Shown here: positions 40,763-48,668 of the stretch, one piece after another | Numbering within the stretch: the stretch's first letter is position 1 | Layout: the number at the start of each line of letters is the position of its first letter | Assembly: GCA_016286555.1 (NCBI GenBank) | Contig: JAEETA010000017.1 | Coordinates: 1 to 55,844, forward strand | Origin: Lachnospiraceae bacterium | GTDB lineage: Bacteria; Bacillota; Clostridia; Lachnospirales; Lachnospiraceae | Reading direction: 5' to 3' | DNA: 55,844 nucleotides | Program-made: the position numbers and the translations under genes | The notes under the pieces: generated by a model | What the model was told of the DNA's origin: nothing | The model's input: only the letters and a program-made list of their open reading frames with translations | The model's database searches: none

Positions 40763-42107
40763 TTGCAAGCTCCTCTTTCTTCTCCAGTTCCGGCTTCGTA
40801 AAGGCCGTCACCAGAAGCATGATCCCAGCCAGAACCGCGCTGCCGATAAGGATCCCGGCGGTGCTGACCTGTGCCACGGCGATGGTCACCAGCAGGGAGC
40901 CCAGTGGCATGGATGCTGTAGCGGAGGCGTTAAAAACTGCCGACGCTCTGGCCATGTATTCGCCGTCCACGGTCTTCATGAACTGGATCCCCAGAATACC
41001 GCCCAGCAGGGACGCTGCCACCATCATCACCAGAAACAGGCCCCCTGCCAGGATATAGCAAAGGATCACACTGCCACGGATGACGCTGCCCAGAGTCAGG
41101 GCTGCGGTGGAGATGCCCAGGGCGCCCACGCACAGACATGTGATCTGCAGGGCGCTGAAGCGCTTGGAAAAGGCGGGCAGAAGCGCCGCTCCCAGGATGC
41201 CGCCGATGGATGCGAAGACACCAACCACGCTCAGAAGCTCACTGCCCATACCGAAGATCTCCTCGGCGATGGGGGCCTGCAGCGCGTTCAGGGGCACCAG
41301 CATGAAATTGAGTGCGACGCAGAGCAGGCAGAAGTTGCGGATGACAGGGGTCTTTGCCACATAGCGGATGCCGTCCAGGAACATCTTTTTAAAGCCTTCG
41401 TTCTCACTGTTCTGACTTTCAGAAGCGACAGTGCTGTCGGAAACCTGCTCACCCGCTTCCGCTCTGATCTCCTTCGGCTGATCCATGTGATACTTCATGG
41501 AAGCGGTCATGCAGCCTGCGATGATAAAGGTTGCCACATCGATGAACATGGCAGGAAGGATCCCCCAGGCTGCGATGAGGACGCCGGCAAATCCGGTTCC
41601 CACCAGGGTGGCTGCGCCGGAGAGCATCTTGGAAAGGCTCATGCCTGCGGTCATGTGCTCCTTTTTTACCACCTCTACGGTGAAAGCGGAATCCGCGGGC
41701 AGGTTAAAGGACTCGATGGTGGTGATGACCAGGGTGACTGCCGCCATGATGCCGGCGTTCATGATGCCGAAGCGATACAGCAGTGCAAAGCCTGTGATCA
41801 CCGCCGCACGCAGGAAGTGGGTAAAGACCACTACCCGCTTCTTGTTCATCCGTTCCACGATGGCGCCGGCAAAGGGCTGCACCACCACGTTGGGCAGGGT
41901 ATTTAAGCCGAAGACGATGGCGGACCACATAGCATTGTGGGTGATCTGATACACCAGCCATGTGAAGGCGATAGCGTCCACGGAATCACCGAAGCGATTG
42001 ATGACACTGGAGAAGATCAGCTTCCGGTACTCCCGCTCCCGCAGGATATCCTTATAGGTGATCTGCTTTTCGTTTGTTTTGTTTTCCGTTACTTTGTTCT
42101 CTCCCAT
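40752..42107 (-). CDS. MFS transporter, drug-efflux type
   Basis: 451 residues with 12 predicted membrane helices and a long cytoplasmic loop in the middle (about 200-230, Glu/Ser-rich). The N-terminal half has NRFGDSVDAIAFTWLVYQIT and GAIVERMNKKRVVVFTHFLRA, the loop 2-3 motif of macrolide-efflux-type (MefA-like) exporters. Substrate unknown. GGAGGG precedes the start at 42107. First gene of an operon with the XRE/TPR regulator, with a regulated promoter upstream. Confidence 0.87.
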   Translation of the reverse strand: MGENKVTENKTNEKQITYKDILREREYRKLIFSSVINRFGDSVDAIAFTWLVYQITHNAMWSAIVFGLNTLPNVVVQPFAGAIVERMNKKRVVVFTHFLRAAVITGFALLYRFGIMNAGIMAAVTLVITTIESFNLPADSAFTVEVVKKEHMTAGMSLSKMLSGAATLVGTGFAGVLIAAWGILPAMFIDVATFIIAGCMTASMKYHMDQPKEIRAEAGEQVSDSTVASESQNSENEGFKKMFLDGIRYVAKTPVIRNFCLLCVALNFMLVPLNALQAPIAEEIFGMGSELLSVVGVFASIGGILGAALLPAFSKRFSALQITCLCVGALGISTAALTLGSVIRGSVILCYILAGGLFLVMMVAASLLGGILGIQFMKTVDGEYMARASAVFNASATASMPLGSLLVTIAVAQVSTAGILIGSAVLAGIMLLVTAFTKPELEKKEELANAA

Positions 42108-42200
42108 TTTGAACCCTCCGATAAAACCGAACCATTGATCGTCTGAATGTCTTTCAATGTTCTTTTGATGAGTTCATTATATGGGAGCCTGCTACAAAAA

Positions 42201-42229
42201 ATAATACATTGATTGTATTAGTAGGACAA
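42201..42229 (-). promoter_or_regulatory. MFS promoter with internal palindromic operator
   Basis: Minus strand TTGTCC (42224-42229), 17-bp spacer, TATTAT (42201-42206). A perfect TAATACA-N5-TGTATTA palindrome (42202-42220) fills the spacer and -10 box, so a bound protein would block RNA polymerase. A second possible -10 (TATAAT) lies about 25 bp further downstream. Confidence 0.7.
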
Positions 42230-42261
42230 GTATTTCTTTCCTGCCAGGAAAGTATCAGAGA

Positions 42262-42294
42262 TAAAAGAAAGGCGCGGCCTTGCGGCTGCGCCTT
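42262..42294 (-). terminator. Intrinsic terminator after the SDR gene
   Basis: Minus strand AAGGCGCAGCC-GCAA-GGCCGCGCCTT followed by TCTTTTAT; one wobble pair. Confidence 0.85.
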
Positions 42295-42341
42295 GAATGC
42301 TTTTCGGATATCACAACGGATCTCTCCGCTGCTTCGCAATC

Positions 42342-43115
42342 CTACATGCAGGTATATCCGCCATCCACGGGAAGGATCGCTCCGGTGACGTAGGAAGAGC
42401 TCTTGGATGCCAGGAACAGTGCTGCGGTGTCCAGCTCGCCCTCGTTGCCGTAACGCTCCAGAGGGATCATGGTCCGGGCATTTGCCTGGAAGAAATCGGA
42501 ATCCAGCGTCTCCTTGGTAAGGGGCGTGTAGAAGTAGCCGGGGCAGATGCTGTTGACGGTGATGGAGTACTTACCCCACTCTGCAGCCAGCGCTCTGGTC
42601 AGGTTCACAACGCCGCCCTTTGCAGCATGATAGGGAGCGGATCCTGCGATCTTGTTGCCTACCATACCATACATGGAAGCGATGTTAATGATACGGCCGT
42701 ACTTCGCAGGGATCATCGCTTTCTTCGCAACGGCACGCGCCATCTTGAAGGTGCCTGCCAGGTCGATGTTCATCTCATTAAAGAACATCTCATCAGGCAC
42801 ATCCTCTGCGGGAGTCACACCGCCGGTGCCTGCATTGTTGATCAGGATGTCGATCCGTCCGAATTCCTTCAGGACCTCCTCCACAGCTGCATCCACTTTC
42901 TCGGTGTCGGTGATGTCGCAGGATACACCGATGGCCTTTACCCCATAGGTCTTTGCGATATCAGCAGCCACCTCGTCCACCAGGTTCTTACGGCGTGCCA
43001 GAGCCACAATGTTGCAGCCTTCTGCCGCAAGTGCTTTTGCCATCTGGACACCCAGGCCGGTAGAACAGCCGGTGACGATGGCAACCTGTCCGGTCAGATC
43101 AAAATACTTACTCAT
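42342..43115 (-). CDS. Short-chain dehydrogenase/reductase (gluconate 5-dehydrogenase or 3-oxoacyl-ACP reductase-like)
   Basis: 257 residues, classical SDR. NAD(P) motif TGCSTGLG near residue 15, NNAG near 92, catalytic Ser in NIASMYG, Tyr-x-x-x-Lys in YHAAKG, and PGYFYTPLT after the active site. The ending LPVDGGYTCM is typical. Substrate cannot be told from sequence; gluconate 5-dehydrogenase/KduD-like sugar-acid enzymes and FabG-like reductases are both possible. GGAGGT precedes the start. Monocistronic with its own promoter and terminator. Confidence 0.9.
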   Translation of the reverse strand: MSKYFDLTGQVAIVTGCSTGLGVQMAKALAAEGCNIVALARRKNLVDEVAADIAKTYGVKAIGVSCDITDTEKVDAAVEEVLKEFGRIDILINNAGTGGVTPAEDVPDEMFFNEMNIDLAGTFKMARAVAKKAMIPAKYGRIINIASMYGMVGNKIAGSAPYHAAKGGVVNLTRALAAEWGKYSITVNSICPGYFYTPLTKETLDSDFFQANARTMIPLERYGNEGELDTAALFLASKSSSYVTGAILPVDGGYTCM

Positions 43116-43155
43116 GTACCAATACCTCCGTTTGATTGATTAGTAGATGTTTCTC

Positions 43156-43184
43156 ATACTACCATATCAAATCCATGTAAGCAA
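43156..43184 (-). promoter_or_regulatory. Sigma-A promoter of the SDR gene
   Basis: Minus strand TTGCTT (43179-43184), 17-bp spacer, TAGTAT (43156-43161), about 40 bp before the ATG. Confidence 0.55.
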
Positions 43185-43205
43185 ACTGAAACACCGTTAA
43201 ATAAG

Positions 43206-43241
43206 TAACGGGAAACCGCGATTTTTTGCGATCTCCCGTTA
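43206..43241 (-). terminator. Hairpin after the amino acid ABC ATPase gene
   Basis: TAACGGGA / TCCCGTTA stem with an inner CGC/GCG pairing and A-rich loop on the minus strand, 10 bp after the stop. The T-run is weak, so termination is probable rather than certain. Confidence 0.5.
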
Positions 43242-43250
43242 ATGAGAAAC

Positions 43251-44030
43251 TTACTCGATATTTCCTTCCCGGTATCTGGTGAGGAACTGCTTCGTCCGCT
43301 CCTTGGTGGGGTGGTCGATGACCGATGCGGGATCTCCCTCCTCCACGATGACGCCTTCATCCATGAAGATCACCCGGTCCGCCACATCCCTGGCAAAGGC
43401 CATCTCATGGGTAACGATGATCATGGTGGTGTGATTTTCCGCCAGAGTACGGATGACCCGAAGCACCTCTCCGGTAAGCTCCGGATCCAGTGCGGATGTG
43501 GGCTCATCAAAGCAAAGGATGTCCGGCTGCAGTGCCAGTGCCCTTGCAATGGCCACACGCTGCTGCTGACCACCGGAAAGCTGATGAGGATAATGGCTCA
43601 TACGCTCCTTTAACCCCATCCGATCCAGTAGTTCCTCTGCATTTTCCCGAATCAGTGCCTTTTTGCTGCGATAGTCCGGCTCCTTCTTTGCCAGCAGATC
43701 CGGTGCAAGCATCACATTTTCCAGTGCGGTGTACTGAGGGAAGAGATTGAAGTTCTGGAAGACCATGCCAAAATGCAGGCGCTTCCTGCGCAGATCCTTC
43801 TCCCAGTCGTCGGCTGCCGAGGAATCAAAAAGGGACTCTCCCTTCAGCACGATGCTGCCGGAAGTGGGTTTTTCCAGAAAATTGATGCACCGGAGCAAAG
43901 TGGTCTTTCCGGATCCGGAGGACCCGATGATGGCCAGTGCGTTGCCGCTCTCCAGCTCGAAAGAGACGCCTTTTAATACCTCCGTCCCGTCAAAACACTT
44001 ATGAATATCATTTACCTGTAAAATCGCCAT
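43251..44030 (-). CDS. Polar amino acid ABC transporter, ATP-binding protein
   Basis: 259 residues. Walker [10 protein letters not shown] near residue 36, Q-loop QNFNLFPQ, signature [15 protein letters not shown], Walker [13 protein letters not shown] and H-loop [10 protein letters not shown]. It energises uptake with the permease 50 bp upstream and the binding protein gene before it. Best matches the GlnQ/HisP-type class. Last gene of the three-gene operon. Confidence 0.95.
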   Translation of the reverse strand: MAILQVNDIHKCFDGTEVLKGVSFELESGNALAIIGSSGSGKTTLLRCINFLEKPTSGSIVLKGESLFDSSAADDWEKDLRRKRLHFGMVFQNFNLFPQYTALENVMLAPDLLAKKEPDYRSKKALIRENAEELLDRMGLKERMSHYPHQLSGGQQQRVAIARALALQPDILCFDEPTSALDPELTGEVLRVIRTLAENHTTMIIVTHEMAFARDVADRVIFMDEGVIVEEGDPASVIDHPTKERTKQFLTRYREGNIE

Positions 44031-44080
44031 AATATCTCCCGCGACAATTCCTCGCGTCCGTAATCTCCCTTATCCTTCGC

Positions 44081-44737
44081 TTACTGGAAATAGTCCAGTT
44101 TTTTCTCGATCTTTCCGAAGATCAGTGTCAGGATCCCCACAAACAGCAGATAAAACAGTCCGGTGTAAAACAGGGGCCAGGTGATGCCGTCGGATTTCAT
44201 GAAGGAATAGCCACTGAAGGTAAGCTCATAGGCCGCGATGATCCGGGCCAGGGAGGTGTCCTTCACCAGCGTGATGATCTCGTTGGACATGGGTGGCACC
44301 ACGCGCTTTACCATCTGCAGAAGGGTCACCTTAAAGAAGATCTGGGATTTGGTCATGCCCAGCATCTGTCCGGCTTCCCGCTGTCCCTTGGGGACGCCCT
44401 GGATGCCGCCCCGGAAGATCACGGAAAAATAGCAGGCATAGTTGAAGGAAAAAGCCACCACGGTGGCCAGGATCCTTCCCGCCTCATCGCCGCTCCAGAT
44501 ATTGTGCCCCAGCCAGAGTCCGGGTCCGTAGAAGATAATGATGAGCTGAAGCATCAAAGGCGTTCCTCTGATGATCCAGATGATCACGTTCATCAGTCCC
44601 CGCAGCGGTGCAAAACGGCTCATGGAAGCAAAGGCAAATACCAGTCCCAGCGGCAGCGCGATCAGCAGCGTGTAGGCGAAAATCTCAAATGTTGTCAGCA
44701 GACCCTTCAGCAGGGTCAGGGTTACGGTCCAAAACAT
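44081..44737 (-). CDS. Polar amino acid ABC transporter, permease
   Basis: 218 residues with about five membrane helices (MFWTVTLTLLKGLLTTFEIFAYTLLIALPLGLVFAF first). The EAA loop EAGQMLGMTKSQIFFKVTLLQ that docks to the ATPase is clear, and IIRGTPLMLQLIIIFYG is a family signature of HisM/GlnP-type permeases. GAGGGGA precedes the start. Located between the binding protein and ATPase genes. Confidence 0.94.
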   Translation of the reverse strand: MFWTVTLTLLKGLLTTFEIFAYTLLIALPLGLVFAFASMSRFAPLRGLMNVIIWIIRGTPLMLQLIIIFYGPGLWLGHNIWSGDEAGRILATVVAFSFNYACYFSVIFRGGIQGVPKGQREAGQMLGMTKSQIFFKVTLLQMVKRVVPPMSNEIITLVKDTSLARIIAAYELTFSGYSFMKSDGITWPLFYTGLFYLLFVGILTLIFGKIEKKLDYFQ

Positions 44738-44828
44738 AGGGTCCCCTCAATAAAATCGTTTTTTCCTGAAAGCAATAGAATCCCCCGACAGGGTGCGCCG
44801 GGGGATCCATACGCTTTTGGTGTGATTC

Positions 44829-45629
44829 TTACTTTGCAGGCACGACAACTACCTGTGCATTGTTGCAATAAGGCACGGAGCAGTTCATGGCCTCTTTTAC
44901 CTCATCGGTGAGAGTCATGCCGTTCCATACCAGATCGATGTTCTTGGAATCCAGCTCCATGATCTTGTTGTCCCAGTCGATCTCCACAAACTGGATCTCA
45001 ACGCCAAGCTCTTCGGCCAGCTTTTTTGCCATGTCAGCGTCGAAGCCGATCCACTCGCCGTTCTCATCCTTGTAATCCATGGGAGCAAAATCGGTGATAC
45101 CGACGATCAGAGTACCCTTGGTTCTGATGTACTCGGAATCGCCGCCCTGCTGAACAGCAACCACATCAACCTCAGGCTTTACCAGACTGTCCTGGACACC
45201 GTACTTCTTTGCGATCTCCTGCATGGAGCCGTCCTCATACATTGCCAGGAACATGGTGTCGATGAAGCCCTTCAGATCGGAACCCTTGCGGCAGCCTACC
45301 ACGTACTTCTCGCTGGTGAGCTCCACAGTGTGGGTCAGCTGGGGATAGCTGGTACCCTCGCCGATCATTGCGCCTGCCATCAGCAGGTCGATGATGGCAG
45401 CATCGGAAGTACCGGAAGCAACCTCCATCAGTGCGTCTGCCTGGGATGCAACGGCATTGACCTTGTAGCCGTTGGCATTGGCAATCTCTTCGCCTGCGGA
45501 ACCCGCCTCGACCGCATAGACCTTTTCTGCGTTGGATTTTGCGGAATCGGACGACTTATCGCCACATCCCGCAAGTGCTGCGCAGGCAGTCATTGCGCAG
45601 ATCAGATAAACTAAAATCTTCTTTTTCAT
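44829..45629 (-). CDS. Amino acid ABC transporter substrate-binding lipoprotein with apparently circularly permuted domain order
   Basis: 266 residues. Lipoprotein signal peptide with lipobox LAGC (Cys22). Residues about 35-150 (KVYAVEAGSAGEEIA, DAAIIDLLMAGAMIGEG, VGCRKGSDL, DGSMQEIAKKYGVQDSLV) correspond to the second half of an SBP_bac_3 protein. Residues 172-266 (GTLIVGITDFAPMDYKDENGEWIGFD, IDLVWNGMTLTDEVKEAM, AQVVVV) correspond to the normal first half. The order is thus reversed, cut near the hinge and joined by a short linker. The start at 45629 has GAGGAGG; the longer upstream frame to 45854 is not needed. Upstream of its permease and ATPase. Confidence 0.9.
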   Translation of the reverse strand: MKKKILVYLICAMTACAALAGCGDKSSDSAKSNAEKVYAVEAGSAGEEIANANGYKVNAVASQADALMEVASGTSDAAIIDLLMAGAMIGEGTSYPQLTHTVELTSEKYVVGCRKGSDLKGFIDTMFLAMYEDGSMQEIAKKYGVQDSLVKPEVDVVAVQQGGDSEYIRTKGTLIVGITDFAPMDYKDENGEWIGFDADMAKKLAEELGVEIQFVEIDWDNKIMELDSKNIDLVWNGMTLTDEVKEAMNCSVPYCNNAQVVVVPAK

Positions 45630-45681
45630 AATTTCCTCCTCGCTGCTCTCTTGGAAAGAGCAATCCTTACATACACAGAAA

Positions 45682-45710
45682 AGAATACTTTTTCCGTTAC
45701 TCTTTGTCAA
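45682..45710 (-). promoter_or_regulatory. Sigma-A promoter of the amino acid ABC operon
   Basis: Minus strand TTGACA (45705-45710), 17-bp spacer, TATTCT (45682-45687), starting directly behind the stop codon of the GH43 gene. The leader contains a GCTCTT/AAGAGAGC hairpin. Confidence 0.78.
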
Positions 45711-45711
45711 G

Positions 45712-46644
45712 TTAGCATAGTGAAGTGACGCCGCCGCACTTGGGGATGGTATCGATGGAACCGTCCTCGTTGTACTTGAACTCCGTGACGCACACGCTTC
45801 TGTGGAAGAGGCTTCCTCCCGGCAGTTCTCCCGTGTGGTAGAACAGATAATCATGTCCTTTGAATTCGCAGATCCCGGGATGGTTAGTGAAAATATCCCC
45901 CTCTCCCGTTGCCATCAGCACGCCGCCGTATTTCCAGGGGCCGGTGGGGCCTTCCGAGGTGGAATAAGCCAGATGCTCGTTCTGCTGGCCTACGGCAAAT
46001 GCCGCATATACCATGTAATACAGGCCGTTTTTCTTGTAGAACCAGGGGCCTTCCCCGTAGGAAGTGCCGGTGTCATGACTGCCCTTGCAGAAGGCTTCCT
46101 CCGTCATGGGCACCTTCACGACCCCCACCTTTTCATCATAGGAGATCATATCCTCGTTCAGGAGCACATACCGAAGCTCGGGATTTCCGAAATAGAGATA
46201 TGCCTGGTCATCGTCATCAATAAACACCGTAGGATCGATATCATTCCAGTCGGGCTCATCCACCAGGGGATGTCCCAGATCCTTGAAGGGGCCGGTGGGG
46301 CTATCGGAAATTCCCACAGCGATGGACATTCCGCCGTCCTTTTTGTGAACAGGGCAATAGAGATAAAACTTTCCGTTCCGTTCGATGCACTGCGGTGCCC
46401 AGGCTCTGGAATCCGCCCATGCAATATCATCCAGGGAAAAGACCTTGCCGTGATCGGTCCAATGCACCATATCCTTCGTGGAGAAACATCTCCAGTCGTA
46501 CATGGTATAAAAATCGTTTACCAGCTCGTCCTCATCGTGGGTGGTGTAGAGATACAGGGTGTCTCCGTACACCATAGGTGCCGGATCCGCCGTATAAATG
46601 TTTTTGACGATCGGGTTTTCGTGGAAGTTTTTTTCCTTATCCAT
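45712..46644 (-). CDS. Glycoside hydrolase family 43 enzyme (beta-xylosidase/arabinofuranosidase type)
   Basis: 310 residues, no signal peptide. Five-bladed propeller fold inferred from motifs: catalytic base Asp in YTADPAPMVYGD, pKa-modulating Asp in DIDPTVFIDDDDQ, acid Glu in YGEGPWFYKK, and a His in TNHPGICEFKGHDYLFYH. Single-domain family 43 enzymes of this type release xylose or arabinose from short oligosaccharides. A Shine-Dalgarno sequence GGAGAAGGAGAGG precedes the ATG. Monocistronic; its probable -10 (TACAAT) lies at 46689-46694. Confidence 0.92.
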   Translation of the reverse strand: MDKEKNFHENPIVKNIYTADPAPMVYGDTLYLYTTHDEDELVNDFYTMYDWRCFSTKDMVHWTDHGKVFSLDDIAWADSRAWAPQCIERNGKFYLYCPVHKKDGGMSIAVGISDSPTGPFKDLGHPLVDEPDWNDIDPTVFIDDDDQAYLYFGNPELRYVLLNEDMISYDEKVGVVKVPMTEEAFCKGSHDTGTSYGEGPWFYKKNGLYYMVYAAFAVGQQNEHLAYSTSEGPTGPWKYGGVLMATGEGDIFTNHPGICEFKGHDYLFYHTGELPGGSLFHRSVCVTEFKYNEDGSIDTIPKCGGVTSLC

Positions 46645-46688
46645 AATCGTATCCTCTCCTTCTCCGTGTGGGATATCCGCGCGCTTTC

Positions 46689-46694
46689 ATTGTA
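46689..46694 (-). promoter_or_regulatory. Probable -10 box of the GH43 gene
   Basis: Minus strand TACAAT about 45 bp upstream of the GH43 start; no clear -35 box. Confidence 0.4.
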
Positions 46695-46730
46695 CCATAC
46701 TCTTTTGCACGCATGTCGGATTGATGCCAC

Positions 46731-46760
46731 AAAAAAACAGGGGAGCATTATTGCTCCCCC
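46731..46760 (-). terminator. Intrinsic terminator after the GGGtGRT gene
   Basis: Minus strand GGGGAGCAATAATGCTCCCC followed by TGTTTTTTTGTGG. Confidence 0.9.
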
Positions 46761-46792
46761 GTTCGGATATCTCTATAAAGGATGGCTTGTGC

Positions 46793-47812
46793 TTAGAACT
46801 TGCCGGCCTTTGCAGCCTCTTCGATGGAAACGGCGGTAGAAACGGTCATACCAACCATCGGGTTGTTACCTGCGCCGATGAGACCCATCATCTCAACGTG
46901 TGCAGGAACGGAAGAGGAACCTGCGAACTGTGCATCGGAGTGCATACGGCCCATGGTGTCGGTCATACCGTAGGAAGCGGGACCTGCAGCCATGTTATCG
47001 GGATGCAGGGTACGTCCGGTACCGCCGCCGGAAGCAACGGAGAAGTACTTCTTGCCTGCTTCCAGTCTCTCCTTCTTGTAGGTACCTGCAACGGGATGCT
47101 GGAATCTGGTAGGATTGGTGGAGTTACCGGTGATGGAGACATCCACGTTCTCCTTCCACATGATGGCAACGCCTTCGCAAACATCGTTAGCGCCGTAGCA
47201 GTTAACCTTTGCTCTGGGGCTATTGGCATCCTTGGAATAGCAGGTTCTGGAGACTTCCTTAACAGTGTTGGTGTAAGGATCGTACTCGGTCTCAACGAAG
47301 GTGAATCCGTTGATTCTGGAGATGATCTGTGCAGCGTCCTTGCCCAGACCGTTCAGGATAACGCGAAGGGGCTTCTGGCGAACCTTGTTTGCCTTCTCTG
47401 CGATACCGATAGCGCCCTCAGCTGCTGCGAAGGACTCATGGCCTGCCAGGAATGCGAAGCACTCGGTCTCCTCCTCAAGGAGCATCTTGCCCAGGTTACC
47501 GTGGCCCAAACCAACCTTACGAGTGTCTGCAACGGAGCCGGGGATACAGAATGCCTGAAGGCCCTCACCGATGGCAGCTGCAGCGTCTGCAGCCTTGCGG
47601 CAGCCCTTCTTGATAGCGATGGCAGCACCTACGGTGTATGCCCACTTTGCATTCTCGAAACAGATGGGCTGAATGCCCTCGATCAGGTGGTAAATATCCA
47701 GTCCTGCGTCCTTAGTGATCTGCTCAGCCTCATCGATGGAGCTGATCCCGTACTCAGCGAGTTTAGCAAGGATCTGAGGCTCTCTTCTTTCATAAGATTC
47801 AAACTTTGCCAT
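46793..47812 (-). CDS. GGGtGRT protein (uncharacterised family)
   Basis: 339 residues, cytoplasmic. Contains the naming motif SVASGGGTGRTLHPDNMA near residue 270, plus conserved HGNLGKMLLEEETECFAFLAGHESFAAAEGA and NPMVGMTVSTAVSIEEA. The family is widespread in anaerobic Clostridia and is normally found next to a NifU-like scaffold, as here (18 bp upstream). Function unknown. The number of conserved Cys is small. GGGAGG precedes the start. Codon usage looks strongly biased toward few codons, suggesting high expression. Confidence 0.88.
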   Translation of the reverse strand: MAKFESYERREPQILAKLAEYGISSIDEAEQITKDAGLDIYHLIEGIQPICFENAKWAYTVGAAIAIKKGCRKAADAAAAIGEGLQAFCIPGSVADTRKVGLGHGNLGKMLLEEETECFAFLAGHESFAAAEGAIGIAEKANKVRQKPLRVILNGLGKDAAQIISRINGFTFVETEYDPYTNTVKEVSRTCYSKDANSPRAKVNCYGANDVCEGVAIMWKENVDVSITGNSTNPTRFQHPVAGTYKKERLEAGKKYFSVASGGGTGRTLHPDNMAAGPASYGMTDTMGRMHSDAQFAGSSSVPAHVEMMGLIGAGNNPMVGMTVSTAVSIEEAAKAGKF

Positions 47813-47830
47813 TTTCCTATCCTCCCTTTA

Positions 47831-48523
47831 TCACTCTTTACGAGGGTCAATCAGTCTTACAGCGTCAGCAACGCGGCCATACTGACCGGAAGCCTTCTCC
47901 ACTGCCTTAACAACATCTTCGCCGGCCTTGATGAAGTCCATCATCTTGCCGAAGTTGATGTACTTGTAACCGATGATCTCATCATTCTCGTCCAGAGCAA
48001 GGTGAGTAATATAGCCGTCGGTCAGCTCCAGATATCTGGGGCCCTTCTCCAGGGTGCCGTAGGTGGTACCTACCATGGAACGTGCGCCCTTGCCCAGGTC
48101 CTCAAGACCTGCACCGATCTGCAGTCCGCCCTCGGAGAATGCAGACTGGGTACGGCCGTAAACGATCTGAAGGAAAAGCTCTCTCATTGCGGTGTTGATA
48201 GCGTCGCAAACGAGGTCGGTGTTCAGTGCTTCCAGAACGGTCAGTCCGGGAAGGATCTCAGATGCCATAGCTGCGGAATGGGTCATGCCGGAGCATCCGA
48301 TGGTCTCCACCAGAGCTTCCTGGATGATACCGTCCTTCACGTTCAGGGACAGCTTGCAGCAGCCCTGCTGAGGAGCACACCAGCCGATACCGTGAGTGTA
48401 TCCGGAGATGTCCTTCACTTCCTTAGCCTTTACCCATTTTGCTTCTTCGGGAATGGGAGCAGCGCCGTGATGAACGCCCTGGTGTACAGGACACATCGCT
48501 TTTACTTCTGTAGAATAAATCAT
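47831..48523 (-). CDS. NifU-like iron-sulfur scaffold-type protein
   Basis: 230 residues. The N-terminal half resembles IscU/NifU N-domains: Cys in GWCAPQQGCCKLSL, IGCSGMTHSAAMASEI and CDAINTAMRELFLQIVYGR. The C-terminal part is specific to the form that accompanies GGGtGRT proteins. Classical IscU has three Cys ligands; here the Cys positions differ, so cluster assembly function is inferred. AAGGAGG precedes the start. First gene of the two-gene unit. Confidence 0.82.
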   Translation of the reverse strand: MIYSTEVKAMCPVHQGVHHGAAPIPEEAKWVKAKEVKDISGYTHGIGWCAPQQGCCKLSLNVKDGIIQEALVETIGCSGMTHSAAMASEILPGLTVLEALNTDLVCDAINTAMRELFLQIVYGRTQSAFSEGGLQIGAGLEDLGKGARSMVGTTYGTLEKGPRYLELTDGYITHLALDENDEIIGYKYINFGKMMDFIKAGEDVVKAVEKASGQYGRVADAVRLIDPRKE

Positions 48524-48638
48524 GTAACAAACCTCCTTAATAGATTGTGTATCTTATCGGAACACGAAAGACTACGGCAATATCATACCACCAAAGGGCA
48601 GAATATCTCAATACTGATTTGGATGGATTCCCAAAGAA

Positions 48639-48666
48639 TTCGCACCCTTCCGGAGAAGGGTGCGAA
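48639..48666 (-). terminator. Terminator hairpin after the SGNH gene
   Basis: Minus strand TTCGCACCCTT-CTCCG-GAAGGGTGCGAA followed by TTCTTTGGG; perfect 11-12-bp stem, modest T-run. Confidence 0.7.
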
Positions 48667-48668
48667 AG

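Noticed and set aside
40758..40768. TTG start for the XRE/TPR gene at 40768
   Set aside because: The ATG at 40762 has correct spacing to AGAGGAG; the TTG lies too close to it.
44829..45854. Longer 341-residue version of the binding protein
   Set aside because: The extra N-terminal 75 residues are Ser/Arg-rich, overlap the promoter and GH43 end, and lie before a perfect lipoprotein signal peptide with its own GAGGAGG.
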